Positions 12,000 through 23,230 of a stretch of DNA of 64,000 bases are shown here, in pieces. The notes under the pieces were generated by a model that did not search any database, was not told the DNA's origin, and saw only the letters and a list, made by a program, of their open reading frames with translations. Made by a program: the position numbers and the translations under genes. The stretch's first letter is position 1; every line of letters starts with the position of its first letter. The stretch is from Acholoe squamosa (lineage: Eukaryota; Annelida; Polychaeta; Phyllodocida; Polynoidae): assembly GCA_949317995.1 (NCBI GenBank), contig OX439042.1, positions 17,835,174 to 17,899,173 on the forward strand, written 5' to 3'.

Positions 12000-13135
12000 A
12001 GCAATTCCTGATTGAAAACTGACATTTTTTGGGGGAAATCATCGCCATAAGCTGGCGACAATGACACAGGGAGACCCTGAGCCAATAGACCACCCCGAGT
12101 TGCTTCTTAAGAACAGACCTGTCACCGCCATCGTGAAAAAGGCCAAGATCTACAATGCGTAGTTCACAGCAAACCCCGGCACATTCATCCATTATGTTCA
12201 TATTCTATGTGCCTACATGAATTAAGTGAAAGTAACTGGTATGCTACAGCCACAAATTCCATTCTGGACAGGAAATATGTATCTTTTCAAGGGATAGTAA
12301 GCTTTATACAATGATACTTTTCCCATTTATCATAATCAAATACACAAAAAGCAGCTTCCCTTTCTCATAACACTGTGACTACCTCCTATAAAAATGTATA
12401 TGTATGCTGCCATATATTGTGAGAGTAGTTAGTCAAAAGCTGTACTGTGATAAAGGGCCTTAAGACACTACCTTAATGGATAGTGAGGTCGACATCAATG
12501 GCTTTATGCCTTTTTATGTCAGGTAAATGTAACAGAAAGGAAGCAGATAAATCTCACAAACAACATAGGGAGCCTTCCCAACATCAACTTTGATGAGATG
12601 TCCCTACTTAATGGTCCTGTAATATTTGACTGAGGTAGATTTATTAAGGTCAATACTGCTGAGTATAAGGCCAGCCCAGGCCAGCCATTCCACCAGAAAG
12701 ACTCAGCTGACTAGATATTGATTCTAACGTTATCCTAGTTGGCTGGATACCATAGTTAGGAAGGACCATTTCCTTTCTGACAAACTGTCTTTTCTATTCC
12801 CCAAATGAAGCCAATTATGTGAAGCAGTACAGTGACAGATGATCCAAAGTCAGCCAGTATTCACCATTCCCTAGACTGGATAATGCTGATGGAACTGTTT
12901 GTCTTATTTGATATATATATTTCTTTGGGATCTTTGTCATTAACTATGATGGCAACAGCCGAAAGTCCTGTCTTGTATACAGCTTAAGAGAGTAAAACAT
13001 CCCAATAAATCAGGCTTTGGTGCTTCCGAACAACACACTTGTCAGTTGAAACTGCAAGGAACGAAAGGTTTACTGGAATTTCTTGGAACACAAACCAATT
13101 TATCATAAGTAGCACTGCTCACTCATCCATTCCAT
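12000..13135. repeat. Tandem-unit copy 2, left part
   Basis: Matches copy 1 (from about 9540) through the landmark ending in CACTGCTCAC-C/T-CATCC. The unit is then interrupted by LINE-3 and resumes at about 15785, where copy 1 simply continues. Confidence 0.75.
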
Positions 13136-15784
13136 ATTTTCTGAACAAACTTTAAACTTTATTTGGTCTACGTCTTTTTTATCATGTATACATAGGCACA
13201 CTTGTGAATCAACGTATATTCATACATTATTAGGTGAGACACAATAACAGGCTGTATAGCATATCTTGTATACCTATCGACATGTGTTAAGGCGTTATAA
13301 ATTCATCCATTCTTATGGGGATTTAACATAATAACATGACCAAACAGTTAATGACCAGATCGTCATTTAAAAAATGTTGTTGTGACATGGCCATATAAAT
13401 CACTACCACACATCATGAAAATAATACACATAATAACAAATTCTTTAGGAACAAACTGGGGCACTTATTCTACTTTAAGTACATAAATAACCGTATTCCT
13501 CAACCTAACTCATGAACACCTAAGTGTAATAATAATAATATAACGAGTCAAACAGAGGCATGAGACAAGGAATTAATTATAATTATAAAGAGTCGATTAA
13601 GTCCTTCTTAGATGCAGCTTTGAATGCATCTGCATCCCTTAGGCTTCTACTGACAATATCGAGGTTATTCCAAGTTTGAGCGTGTAATCATTCTGGTGAT
13701 TTGGCATAGGATGTACAATTAATCTTCTTCATATTTTAACACTTTAGTTATTCTTACAATAGGTTTAATATACCTTCCCATTGTTGATCTCTTAAAGGCT
13801 AGCATTTTTACATGGTGAAGTCTTCTGGGCTCTAACATGGGGTACCCCTACATCTCTATGCACTGAGGTAGTTGAAGTCAGTAGGTGAACGCCTAAACAA
13901 GTTTTAAGACACTTATTTTGCAACCTTTGTAATTCTAGTAGTAGGTCGGCCTTGGATCCATTATACAAAATATCACAGTAATCTATGATAGGAATGATAT
14001 GCATCTTAAACATTCTAATCCTTGCAGCATTTGACAAGTATTTTCTAGTCTTATACAAGATCAATGATTTAAAGCGTACATTCTTAATAACATTCCTTAA
14101 ATACATGTTGAAGTTTAACTCTTGGTCCAGAGTCACCCCTAAATTTATATGATGAGACATTCATAAGCGTCTTACCATTCAAGACTATTTTTGGCTGTTG
14201 CAATCTTTTTAACTTAGTTGCTGAGGCAAAGGTCATAATTTTGGTTTTTGATTCATTCATTGTCAATTTATTTGCAGAAGCCCAAAGAGAAAAGGTATTT
14301 AAGGCAGTAGTAAGCTCAGTAGTTAACATGTCAATTTTTTTCCCTGAAACATATAAGACTGAATCGTCAGCGTAGAGTAAAGTTTTATGCACATCATTTT
14401 CAGAAATGCAGTCATTAATATATAATAAGAAGAACAAAGGACCCAAAATTGAACCCTGGGGTACTCCACATATTAAGTTAGCCTTTTCTGATCGAATATG
14501 GTTCGCAATAGAGCATTGCTGCCTCCTCGATAATAATTCTCAATAAAAGTAAGATTTCTATTTCTAATACCGTATTTTTCTAGTTTGTTCAACAATATTA
14601 AATGATTTACAGAATCAAATGCTTTCTTTATATCTATGAAAGCAGCCAGTGTAAAATTACCATTATTTCTATTTTTTAATACATCGTCAACCAAAACAGA
14701 TATGGAATCCAGTGTAGATTTAGTTTTCTGATAGCCACCTTGGTTTTTCGATCAAATATTGTATCTATCTAGGTGGGAACTCAATTTACCATGAATAAGC
14801 CTTTCCAAAACCTTGCCAGGAACAGGTAACACACTTATTGGCCTGAGATTCGAGACACTAGAGGGATCCCCACCCTTAGGTAGGGGAGTCACAGTGGCCA
14901 CTTTCCACCGGTATTTGTTATCAAGTTAATAATTTTAATAAATTTGTGTGGGAACCTTAACATTACCTTCTTAAAGATATTGGTGGATAAATAATCAATA
15001 GCTGAGGATTTGAACACATCAATGTTTTGAAGACATTCAATAATCTCTTCATCGGTAAAATTCATGTCTGGCATATCAATTTCACAGCGAATACCATTGA
15101 AGTTAAATACAGTGTTACGTTGCTCTGCTAGTCGTGGTCCTATCTCTGCAAAAAAAATCATTAATATAGGTAGAGGTATCATCCAACAAGATTACCTGGC
15201 CATTATCATTTGTCAACATAATAGATTTATTTGATGCCTTATTTGATGGGAAAATTTCTTACTCCAGAATTTTTTTTGAGTCTTTTTTTAACACTTCTGA
15301 TAAATTTGAGTAATAAACTTCCTTGACGTGCTTAGTTTCCTGATTTACTGCATTCCGACACACCCTAGCTCTATGCCAAGAAATTATATCCATGCGTTGT
15401 ATTGCTATCTTTAATAACATTTTCTTATCATTGATTCTTTCTAATATTTCATTTGTCATCCAAGGACTGGGTTTGTTGACAATTTCAAAACATTTCACAG
15501 GACATTGCAAGTTTAGCATGCGCTTTATCATATTTTCTAATATATTCCAACATATAGATGCATCATCAGTCTGGTCAAAAAGATCCCAGTTACAACTTTC
15601 CAAGTCCATAAAAAATCTTTCTATATCAAAATTATTATATGATCTGCCCAGAAAGGTTCTGTAATTCTTTTTTACATGTTTCTAGCGTCCCTTCTGTGGA
15701 GGTAAGTCTGGTCCTAATTCCATCCAGAGTTGTGTTAATGGTGGCGGTAGTGTCATTCAAGGTATTGATAGAGTCAGTGAATCC
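13136..15784 (-). mobile_element. LINE-3: 5'-truncated CR1/Rex1-like non-LTR element
   Basis: Fills the gap between the two halves of tandem-unit copy 2; copy 1 shows the uninterrupted site. Coding remains run from about 15655 down to a stop at 13583. The 3' UTR is below that. No RNase H follows the RT, unlike the other LINEs here. A short repeat TCCATA at both junctions may be the target duplication. About 130 bp at the high-coordinate end (15656-15784) is not clearly LINE or tandem unit. Confidence 0.7.
13583..15655 (-). pseudogene. LINE-3 ORF2 remnant, reverse transcriptase
   Basis: Fragments in several frames in the right order. 15609-15259 is the pre-RT linker. 15182-14889 is the RT N-terminus. 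14694-14473 has FIDIKKAFDSVNH (motif A). 14446 onward has GPLFFLLYIND and YADDS (motif C). 14160-13792 is the thumb, with a stop-interrupted C-terminal tail to 13583. Multiple frameshifts and stops show it is inactive. The endonuclease is missing, as expected for 5' truncation. Confidence 0.8.
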
Positions 15785-16349
15785 ATATACTGCACCTTTC
15801 ACAAAGTTTAATATCTTTAAATCCATATTTCACCAGAGTTGGTATAGTTGTGCACAAGTTCCAGAATTGAAAACTGCTTTGCGTTTGTGAAAAGCTAGGC
15901 CTACATTGAAGGTAAGCAATGCAGACTTCAATATCAAATCACACTAAAGGAAAAATGGGTGTGAAATGCCTGTGCTTTCAGTTATCACCAGCCAGGGACC
16001 CTTGCTGATATACTCCTTCACAATGATTCCCACCCCACCTCTCATTATGACCTTACATCCCTCGCATTAATTGCCTCTGCCAGACTAGAGAAACATATAT
16101 CCTTAAACGTAGGGTAAGGGAGTGGTAAAAACCATTCTATTTGCCAGATATCGTCAAAAAAAGTAGAACAACTGTATAGGCAGCTTCAGCGACATTCACC
16201 ATATCATATTCAGTTTGATATGGGATCCTTTCTACAGGGTCTCCATTAAGCCCTACGCTGAAGAGCCCTATGCTGAAGAGCACTTGTGGTAGATTTATTA
16301 TGAACATCCCTATCCCTGAGTAAATGGCCACCCATCCTACCGCAAAGGC
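15785..16349. repeat. Tandem-unit copy 2, right part, and start of copy 3
   Basis: Resumes with the CACCTTTCACA landmark shared with 10505 in copy 1 and continues through the TCTGCCAGACTAGAG landmark. From about 16240 it carries the landmarks of the next unit (CATCCTACCGCAAAGGCTC), so a third copy begins here. Confidence 0.65.
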
Positions 16350-16361
16350 TCAACAGCCCAG

Positions 16362-16544
16362 TGAGTGAGTGAGTAATAGATGTTTAATGCCATTTCGACA
16401 GCTAAGGTCATATTCATGGCAAGAACTACATTACACAATTTCACAGGCGAATGTGTCAGTGCCCGCGCATATGTGCACCACACACATCCCGAGGGGATAG
16501 GAAAGGGGAGAAATAGACCCTTTTAAGTGGGCTAGGGAGGCCCG
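16362..16544 (-). mobile_element. SINE-B copy with 12-bp target duplication
   Basis: Target TCAACAGCCCAG at 16350-16361 and 16545-16556. Full-length body and head. Inserted in tandem-unit copy 3, so younger than the tandem duplication. Confidence 0.92.
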
Positions 16545-16740
16545 TCAACAGCCCAGACACATTCAGCCATTCTCCTGGTTCCTTAGATACCAAGGCCTCT
16601 AAGCCGTCCAATCAGAAGAACCATTTCCTTTCTGACAGAACCCTGGCTGGCCCTTCTGATGAAGCCAATTCTAAGAAGTAGCACGGTAACGGATAATCCA
16701 AACTAAGTCTACCCCAACAATTCACGTGGGTATTATCTGG
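16545..16740. repeat. Tandem-unit copy 3 (partial)
   Basis: Continues the unit after the SINE. CCATTTCCTTTCTGACA, GAAGCCAATT and GATAATCCAAA-like landmarks match 10130-10210 and 12770-12850. Beyond 16740 the match fades. Confidence 0.6.
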
Positions 16741-17104
16741 CTGCTTGTGTTGTTCAACAGATCTGGGTGGTTCATAATTTGGGGATCTTTTGATGAAAGT
16801 ATGGTAATAGCTCCGTCCTAATATGGGCTTTCAGGGGATGTCTCATCATTCAAGACAAACCGACTTTAAAAATGCTTTAAACATCGATCTGCTTTAAACA
16901 TCAATTTAACTGTTGAGATAATTTGATTATTTTTTTTTTTTTTTTTTAAAAAGATAATTTGATTAACTGAATTTTATATTTAATTTGAGCTGTTCAATCA
17001 TCTCTGCATGGCAGCTTCATGGAGAAACATTTCTTTAGAATTCCATACCTTTCTGCAATTGCAGCATTAATTAACCTCATTTTGCAATAGACTCACATGC
17101 TTAT
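16741..17104. other. No gene seen; poly-T run
   Basis: Contains a long T-run at about 16930-16947. Nothing else that I can support. Confidence 0.4.
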
Positions 17105-17320
17105 AGAGTACTTTGTGGGGTTGTCTTATGCTTGGTCAGACATTGAGTCCTTTCTTTTCTAATGTTCTGGACAGATACTTTAATGCCTCTTGTCCAGTAC
17201 AGCAGTCGAAGTTATGGATGAATGCTTAATCAGATGGGTAATCAGATCTACGTGCCGAGGGAGAAAATGACCCGGATATTTTATTTGCTTTGTCCCATAG
17301 ACAGGGCTAGTATAGTATTT
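17105..17320 (-). mobile_element. SINE-C fragment, strongly diverged
   Basis: Shares the phrases GAGTCCTTTCTTTTCT, GGACAG-TA-TTT and TTTGCTTTGTCCCATAGACAGGGC with the better SINE-C copies at 42-44 kb and 53 kb. Confidence 0.5.
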
Positions 17321-18365
17321 ACTCCTAGAGGTTAACTATGTGTACACATATCATACTATGTGTAAGGCGGCTGACAGGTTCTGTGATGTTGCAATCTTAG
17401 GTACAGAAAGCTACTCAGCCTGTGGATATGAGAACACCCATGTTATGCAAGCAAAAAGAAACAGAGGGAGGAGTTAGTGCAAGGGGAAGGCAATGTAAAC
17501 TGTTTATTATTTTTGCCACAACTCCCATAGATCAGAGGAACAGCTGTGAGCCCAAGTACAATTGTACCAGGGACACTATAGATACATACTGCAGAGACAA
17601 GCACATTACTCATTACATGTATGCACTTTTATGGTATTTATTAATTAATGACTTTCAGCCAAATATTGTAGAACTGTTGGAGCACCTCTTATATGTAAAT
17701 CTATGGGAGTTGATATGAGAATTTATAAGAGGCAATAACCACAGGTCACAAGGCGGCCAAACAGATAACAGGCGTGTAGCAGCTGGTGATCACTCCAGTG
17801 TGGTTTATTGACATACCCTCAAGCTGAACACCTATTGTTATTGGCACCCTGATAGTGAATTGCCTACAAGTTGGCAGTATAGAGTGGGTCAGGTGGACAT
17901 TCCACATAATGCTAGAGTAGCAAATGTGCAGGAGCTAACCCAGTATTTGCCACCTGTCAAGCTTTTGTATCTAATATTTCCTACTACACTACAGGGCTGA
18001 TAAGGATGATTAACAACTGTGAGTTATACTGTGCTATTTTCTATCAGTCCCTCCCTCAGATTAAGGCAGTTTTGATTTTGGAAAACCAATCTGTTTCCTC
18101 TTTGTTACAGCATCAAACTGGAGTTGCTTGACATTCATGATGTTCAAATATAGACTAGGAACGTTGCATACCGGACATTACTCCTATGAAAGAACAAGAC
18201 TGTGGAATTTCTATTTGTTTTTTTTTTATAATAGTGATGAGTGACTATCTCCCTTGTCCGTTATTATGGCTGCCCATGAATGTATTCACCCCTCTCAGGT
18301 CCTTGTCACAGAGGTCATAAAGGCTCCTCTACACATTGGGAAAAAACTTATTCATAATTAATAAT
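17321..18365. other. No recognisable gene
   Basis: An open stretch on + (17422-17718, with a true ATG) has no recognisable domain and no strong coding bias. I found no exon of the downstream receptor gene here. Confidence 0.4.
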
Positions 18366-18369
18366 ATAA

Positions 18370-18622
18370 TTTGTATTTGGTTTGATTGATTTTAACTCTA
18401 CTACTTAAAAGTTAGCACAGTGACTATGTTTGATGTGACACTCAGTCCTTACATTTCTCAGTTTGAACAGGTATTTGAAAGCTGCTTGTGCAAACAGCTA
18501 GAGAGGTATTTATATGCCGGTTGCCCAACACAGCAGTGACTGCATCTATGGATAACCGAATCTATGAGATAAATGACCGAATCTATGAGGAGGGGTGAGG
18601 GGGAAAACTGCTACCAAATGCA
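18370..18622 (-). mobile_element. SINE-C copy with LINE-2-type tail (partial)
   Basis: The tail GGTTTGATTGATTTTAAC and the following GTTAGCAC-GTGACTATG-TTTGAT match the 3' end of LINE-2 (46428-46500). The body then matches SINE-C (TTTATATGC, CCAACACAGCAGTGAC, GACCGAATCTATGAG). Confidence 0.75.
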
Positions 18623-18690
18623 TCTTTGGGACACATCTTCTCAGTATCATCCGATAGGAGAATGTTATACTGGATACCATATTCATTCTA

Positions 18691-18871
18691 GTGAGGGAGT
18701 AATAGATGTTTAACGCCATTTTGACAGCTAAGGTCATATTCATGGCGAGAACTTCATTACACAATTTTACAGAGGAATGTGTCGATGCCCGCGCATATGT
18801 ACACCACACACATCTTGAGGGGATAGGAAATAGGAGAAATAGACCCTTTTAAGTGGGCTAGAGAAGCCCGG
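18691..18871 (-). mobile_element. SINE-B copy with 12-bp target duplication
   Basis: Target ATATTCATTCTA at 18679-18690 and 18872-18883. Full-length element. Confidence 0.92.
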
Positions 18872-19152
18872 ATATTCATTCTAACGAGCTCACATGCTAG
18901 ATAGGTAACACCCTGTTTCGAGTGCCGGGTACCCAAAAATATTTTCTTCACACATGTGCATTCACAATACAAAAGGATTCACTCCATTCTATGATGTTAA
19001 ACCAACCACCAATCAGTGAGTGAGTAATAGATGTTTAATGCCATTTCGATAGCTAAGGTCATGGCGAGAACTTCATTACACAATTTCAGAGGAATGTGTC
19101 AGTGCCCGCACATATGTGCACCACACAGCCTGAGGGGATAGGAAAGAGGAGA

Positions 19153-19772
19153 CAGGTAAAGTTTATAGTTTCCTTATATTGAGGTAAAGTTTATAGTTTC
19201 CTTATATTGAGTGAACACGGTAGTTGATTTGGGGCAGCTACCCACAATCCTCTAGTAGTGCTAAAGTTTATAGTATATCCGAATGGTGTAGATTTGTAGA
19301 ATATTAGTCCGGATGTGTCAACTGTGTAGAGAACGTAATCCTTTTTAAGTTTTAGTTGACATAAGTAAAATAATAGTCCGATATAGGTTGATCCGGAAGT
19401 AATAGTAGTAGAGATATAAGTCCATTCGGGAGTACAGATGAGTTGTAGAGGTAAATTGTAAAGTCCATCCTAGTAATTGGTTAGCACGGGTAACAGCAGG
19501 AGTCTGGAACTGGCATCCGGATACGTCTCACAGCAGCAAGTCTACTATCGGATTGTTCATGGATGAAATTATAAATCCGAATAGGCTATTCAGGGTGTAA
19601 TAAATGTTATACAACCTGAATAATAGACTGGTCAAAGGAACCCGGAACACATAGCATAGGTGTTCATGCACTAGTAAAAGCATTCGCAGACCTTTAGGGT
19701 TCCGCAAAGACTATATCTGGTCATTTGGTGTTGGAAAAAAAAAAATTATGGAAGAAATAACCCTAGCATGCT
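19153..19772 (-). other. 3' non-coding region of the Gypsy element, 3' LTR absent
   Basis: About 620 bp after the stop of the zinc-finger ORF. It does not resemble the 5' LTR. It ends in two 28-bp direct copies (19154-19181, 19182-19209). The 3' LTR must have been lost, or the copy never had one. Confidence 0.6.
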
Positions 19773-22721
19773 TTAAACGGATTTCTTAGCATGCTTCTTC
19801 TTCAGAAGAGCTAAAGCCGACTCGGGAGTGCCGTCCCACTCGTCCAAGTCGACTCCGAACACCCTCATGAACTTAGTGTTCAGGTTGGTGTTCCGAGTGA
19901 TCTCCTCCTTTACACGCTTTTCCAACACGTGTACATCCATAGCTGCTTTTTCTTGAGCAGCTGAGGCAGCCTCCTCCTGGGCCTTTACATCGTCCCGGAT
20001 GAGAGTCTCGAGACGTTGCTTTTCAGCGTCGCCCACCTGTTTCATACACAACAGAGTTTCGTTTAGGAGACCCTGATGAAACTCGATCGCTTTCTCCCGA
20101 ACGGTCTTCTCCCAATGGGTGTAGATGGCCTTCTGGACATCTGCCTCCCCTTGGCGAGACTTCTCAAACCAAACTTCCGCATTACCAGTTTTAATGGTAA
20201 TGGCGTCCTTCGGTTTCTCAGGTGCCGCGACAGCCTTGGGAGGAGTCGAGGCGCCCTGTGGACCACTTCCGGGTTTAGGACTCCCGGACACACCTGTCGT
20301 TGGTACACAGAAGGCAGGTGGTATATTCTGTTTCAGTCCCATTTGCAGGTACATGTTTAACTGCTCCTGGGTAAAGGTAACTGGTGGGGTGGCTGGAGCG
20401 GATGCAGATCCGGCGGCAGCAGATGCGGTGGTCCTCTTTGGCATAAGGCGACCATCCTTTCCTACTACCAAGGTCTGGCTCTCAGGTCCAGGTCCCTGGT
20501 TTAAGGACGGAAAGTTTCGAGAACTCACTTTCCCAGGTTTAGATACGGCTCCAGCGTATCCGGCAGGTTCAGGCTTCTTGAACACCGGAGTGCCCTGAGC
20601 CTGTTCTGCGGGGTGCCTTGTCAGAGGGGACCTGGAACGGTCCTCTGCTCTGACCTTTGGTTTTGTCGTGCTCTGACCATTACCGTTGCCGCCACGGTTC
20701 TGGTCTCTCCTGCTCCTTTCACGAGCTCTCTTTGCATCCTTTCCGGATTCCTCGCATTTCTGCCAGAGAGACTCGTGCATGTCCAGTTTACCCTTTCCAG
20801 GAGTCAGGACTATCTTTGCTCGGAGTTTCGAATCCTTGGTCTTCGGAACTTCGCAGAGGACTTGGTCCCCTGGTCGGATCTTAGACCAAGCATCCTCGCT
20901 CAGGCTATCGAACTCCTTCATGAGTTCCTGATGAAGCTCCATGATGCGCTTCCGGGCCCCGTCCAAACCTTCTGCGTGGCATTTCTTCTGGTGTCTAGCC
21001 AGATCACTACGTCGGTTGTATTGCACCTTCGTAGTACACTTCTTGCCCTTCTTACCATAACTCGGATCACAAATGTAAACCGGGTGATGGTGGAAGTGGG
21101 CCTCTACCAGATGCCTTTGGAACCGGGCTGGAGTACTCCAGGTCCGGATCGAGACATCACTCGCATCCTGGCAGATAGAGAAGGGACAGGACTTTTGATC
21201 GTCACCGTACCACTTCTCTAAAGCCCAACGCAGCTTCCTCCTCTGGGTATAAGTGTAATACCCTTCGGTGTGGTTTAGCATAAGCCACATCTTTCGATAG
21301 GCTTTGCTCGGATTGGGGTCCTCGTCCGAAAGGCGCATCCAATCTTCATCATCCGACTCATCGTTCTTATTGATTGAGTCTGGACAGGCATAGAGGGTAG
21401 AGCCGTCCTTCTTAACTCCGTACGCACAGTCGGAGAAACACGTCGGGATCCGGGTTTTGAATCCGGATTTGGCGTTAGCCCAACGTTCGGCCTCGGTTTG
21501 AGTTGATGGAGTGGCCTTCTCATCATACTCAACCGAGGATTCGTGCACCGACTCCTCGTCAGACGACTCAACCTCCATGGCAGTACTACCAGTGGTTGAG
21601 GTGCTGGGTTTCGGCTCGGCTCTCGCAGAATCCGGGAGATTCTTGAGCTTCCGAGCAGCGGATCGTCGGTTCTTACTGACCTTCCAGTCTTCCTCCGGTT
21701 CCTGGGTTCCGGATGTGCTGGAGGTCGTGGCTTCTACTGGAGTAGTAGTGCTGCCGGTAGCTGATGTAGCACTGGCGGAGCTTCTGGTGGCAAACTTCAG
21801 GTCGGGGATAGGAGGTGCGGGTGCTTCCGCGGCCCTCTTAGCCTCTTCCTGTGCCTCCTGTTCGGCAGTCATGCGGCGGACAATAACCGTCCGAAGGGCT
21901 GCAGCTCGGTCCAATCCGATTAGTGAATTGTTCTGGACATCCACCAATTCCTGTTCGGTTATGTAGTAACCGTCGTCCCACTGCTCGAAGTTAGCAGCGG
22001 CCTCCCGGAATTCCTTAGTGGTCCGGCACGGCGTCCGGATAGCACTAGGGCGTGGGTAGGTCTGGCCATCGGTATCCCAGACACAGCCTACCCAGTTAAT
22101 GTTCGTAGCCTTGACGTTCCACAGGGACTTGTCAGGCTTCGGATACGCTCCGAGCTCGAAGGCTCGGTTAGCTGCGTACACGGTTTCACGGAAACCGGCG
22201 TCCACCATAAGTCCCCGTTGGAACCACGGCCAGTCTCGAAGCCACTCGGGAGGCATCCTGGTCAGCTGTTCGGGAGCCATGACGCCCTCGATAGCTATCC
22301 TGACTTTCGGGTCCATCCTGACTGGTGTCCCGTCCGCGTAGGTCACTTGTGCCTGCAGTTCCGGGTGGACATACAGGTAGCGACCATCATAACTAGCTGG
22401 AAAAGGCTCCGCCACTGCTGGCTTCCACTCATCCTTCTGTCCGTCAACTTGGGTAGTTTCGGACTCTGTCGCTGCGGGTTCAGCACTCGCAGTCGCTCCG
22501 GATCCCTCTGCTGGGAGTGGAGATAGCAGTTTCTCTGGCTCATTGAGTGAGAATGAAGCCAGCTTCTCCTCGAACGAGCGATCCGTGGGTTCCTCCACGT
22601 CCATCATCTCGCTCTCTTCCTGTGTAACAGGCGACAAAGCTTCCGGAAAAGCTTCTGCGGACGGAGTCAGCTTATCCGGGTCACCGGATAGCTTGGCTGC
22701 AGCTACGGATTCCTCAGCCAT
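19773..22721 (-). CDS. Accessory C2H2 zinc-finger protein of the Gypsy element
   Basis: The first ATG is at 22721, giving about 982 aa with no internal stop. Residues 1-110 are acidic and low-complexity. Residues 110-290 are a Trp/Tyr-rich globular region. Residues 310-420 are Ser/Thr-rich. At about 512-583 two finger-like Cys/His clusters occur: Cys-x4-Cys ... His-x4-His, then Cys ... Cys ... His-x4-Cys-His with a RSDLARHQ helix. A basic RS/RD-rich stretch follows, then a Gln/Pro region and a C-terminal coiled coil (about 880-950). There is no signal peptide or membrane helix, so it is not an envelope protein despite its place after pol. It lies inside the insertion bounded by the split SINE, so it moved with the element. 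Function unknown; nucleic-acid binding is inferred. Confidence 0.75.
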   Translation of the reverse strand: MAEESVAAAKLSGDPDKLTPSAEAFPEALSPVTQEESEMMDVEEPTDRSFEEKLASFSLNEPEKLLSPLPAEGSGATASAEPAATESETTQVDGQKDEWKPAVAEPFPASYDGRYLYVHPELQAQVTYADGTPVRMDPKVRIAIEGVMAPEQLTRMPPEWLRDWPWFQRGLMVDAGFRETVYAANRAFELGAYPKPDKSLWNVKATNINWVGCVWDTDGQTYPRPSAIRTPCRTTKEFREAAANFEQWDDGYYITEQELVDVQNNSLIGLDRAAALRTVIVRRMTAEQEAQEEAKRAAEAPAPPIPDLKFATRSSASATSATGSTTTPVEATTSSTSGTQEPEEDWKVSKNRRSAARKLKNLPDSARAEPKPSTSTTGSTAMEVESSDEESVHESSVEYDEKATPSTQTEAERWANAKSGFKTRIPTCFSDCAYGVKKDGSTLYACPDSINKNDESDDEDWMRLSDEDPNPSKAYRKMWLMLNHTEGYYTYTQRRKLRWALEKWYGDDQKSCPFSICQDASDVSIRTWSTPARFQRHLVEAHFHHHPVYICDPSYGKKGKKCTTKVQYNRRSDLARHQKKCHAEGLDGARKRIMELHQELMKEFDSLSEDAWSKIRPGDQVLCEVPKTKDSKLRAKIVLTPGKGKLDMHESLWQKCEESGKDAKRARERSRRDQNRGGNGNGQSTTKPKVRAEDRSRSPLTRHPAEQAQGTPVFKKPEPAGYAGAVSKPGKVSSRNFPSLNQGPGPESQTLVVGKDGRLMPKRTTASAAAGSASAPATPPVTFTQEQLNMYLQMGLKQNIPPAFCVPTTGVSGSPKPGSGPQGASTPPKAVAAPEKPKDAITIKTGNAEVWFEKSRQGEADVQKAIYTHWEKTVREKAIEFHQGLLNETLLCMKQVGDAEKQRLETLIRDDVKAQEEAASAAQEKAAMDVHVLEKRVKEEITRNTNLNTKFMRVFGVDLDEWDGTPESALALLKKKHAKKSV

Positions 22722-22739
22722 GACTGGGGAATCGACCAC

Positions 22740-23020
22740 GGGAGTAAACTACTCCTTTTTCCGGCTTTTACGGCGCCGGGGCCGGCACAAACGGAGTCTG
22801 TCTACCAGGAGACAGACTCTGGAGGAGCAGCGGGGGGTTTGCTTAGCCGGTAAAATCCAAGAAGGGAGCGAGCTCGACCGTCTTGGACGTTACCGAAAAC
22901 AAATATGGCGACAGGCCAGCTTTCGTGACGTCATTTCCCCGCGGTCCGCGAGGTCACGAGAGGTCAGCCGAGACTGGACACGGTGACGTCATGCGGAAAC
23001 GCACGTGCTACAGGCGGTAC
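22740..23020 (-). promoter_or_regulatory. CpG-rich promoter-like spacer upstream of the accessory ORF
   Basis: The base composition changes sharply to CpG-rich. Two perfect CRE palindromes TGACGTCA lie at 22926-22933 and 22984-22991, an E-box CACGTG at 23002-23007, and a YY1-like AAATATGGCG near 22897. All lie within 300 bp upstream of the accessory ATG and between two long ORFs. This suggests the accessory protein has its own promoter. It is inference from motifs only. Confidence 0.55.
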
Positions 23021-23230
23021 ATCAACAAACTGATTGTTTTTAGGTAATTATCGCTCACCCTGATGACTCGACTGGGGATTTAAGTGGAGATTATGGAAAG
23101 CTTAAGCAAATCCACCGGATTATCCGTCCAATACCCATTGGTACATCATGCGGGGGCGACAAATAAGCCTTTAGGGTCAGTTGTCATCCGTTCCTCTAAA
23201 TGTAAACATTACACTCGTTGTGTATACAGG

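Noticed and set aside
17422..17718. 98-codon + strand ORF with ATG
   Set aside because: No domain, no splice context and no neighbour logic. Probably chance.
19153..19772. 3' LTR of the Gypsy element
   Set aside because: No similarity to the 367-bp 5' LTR and no TG...CA frame at the border.
20063..22986. Several + strand open frames opposite the Gypsy accessory ORF
   Set aside because: They are antisense shadows of the 982-aa minus-strand ORF, whose GC-rich third positions keep the other strand open.
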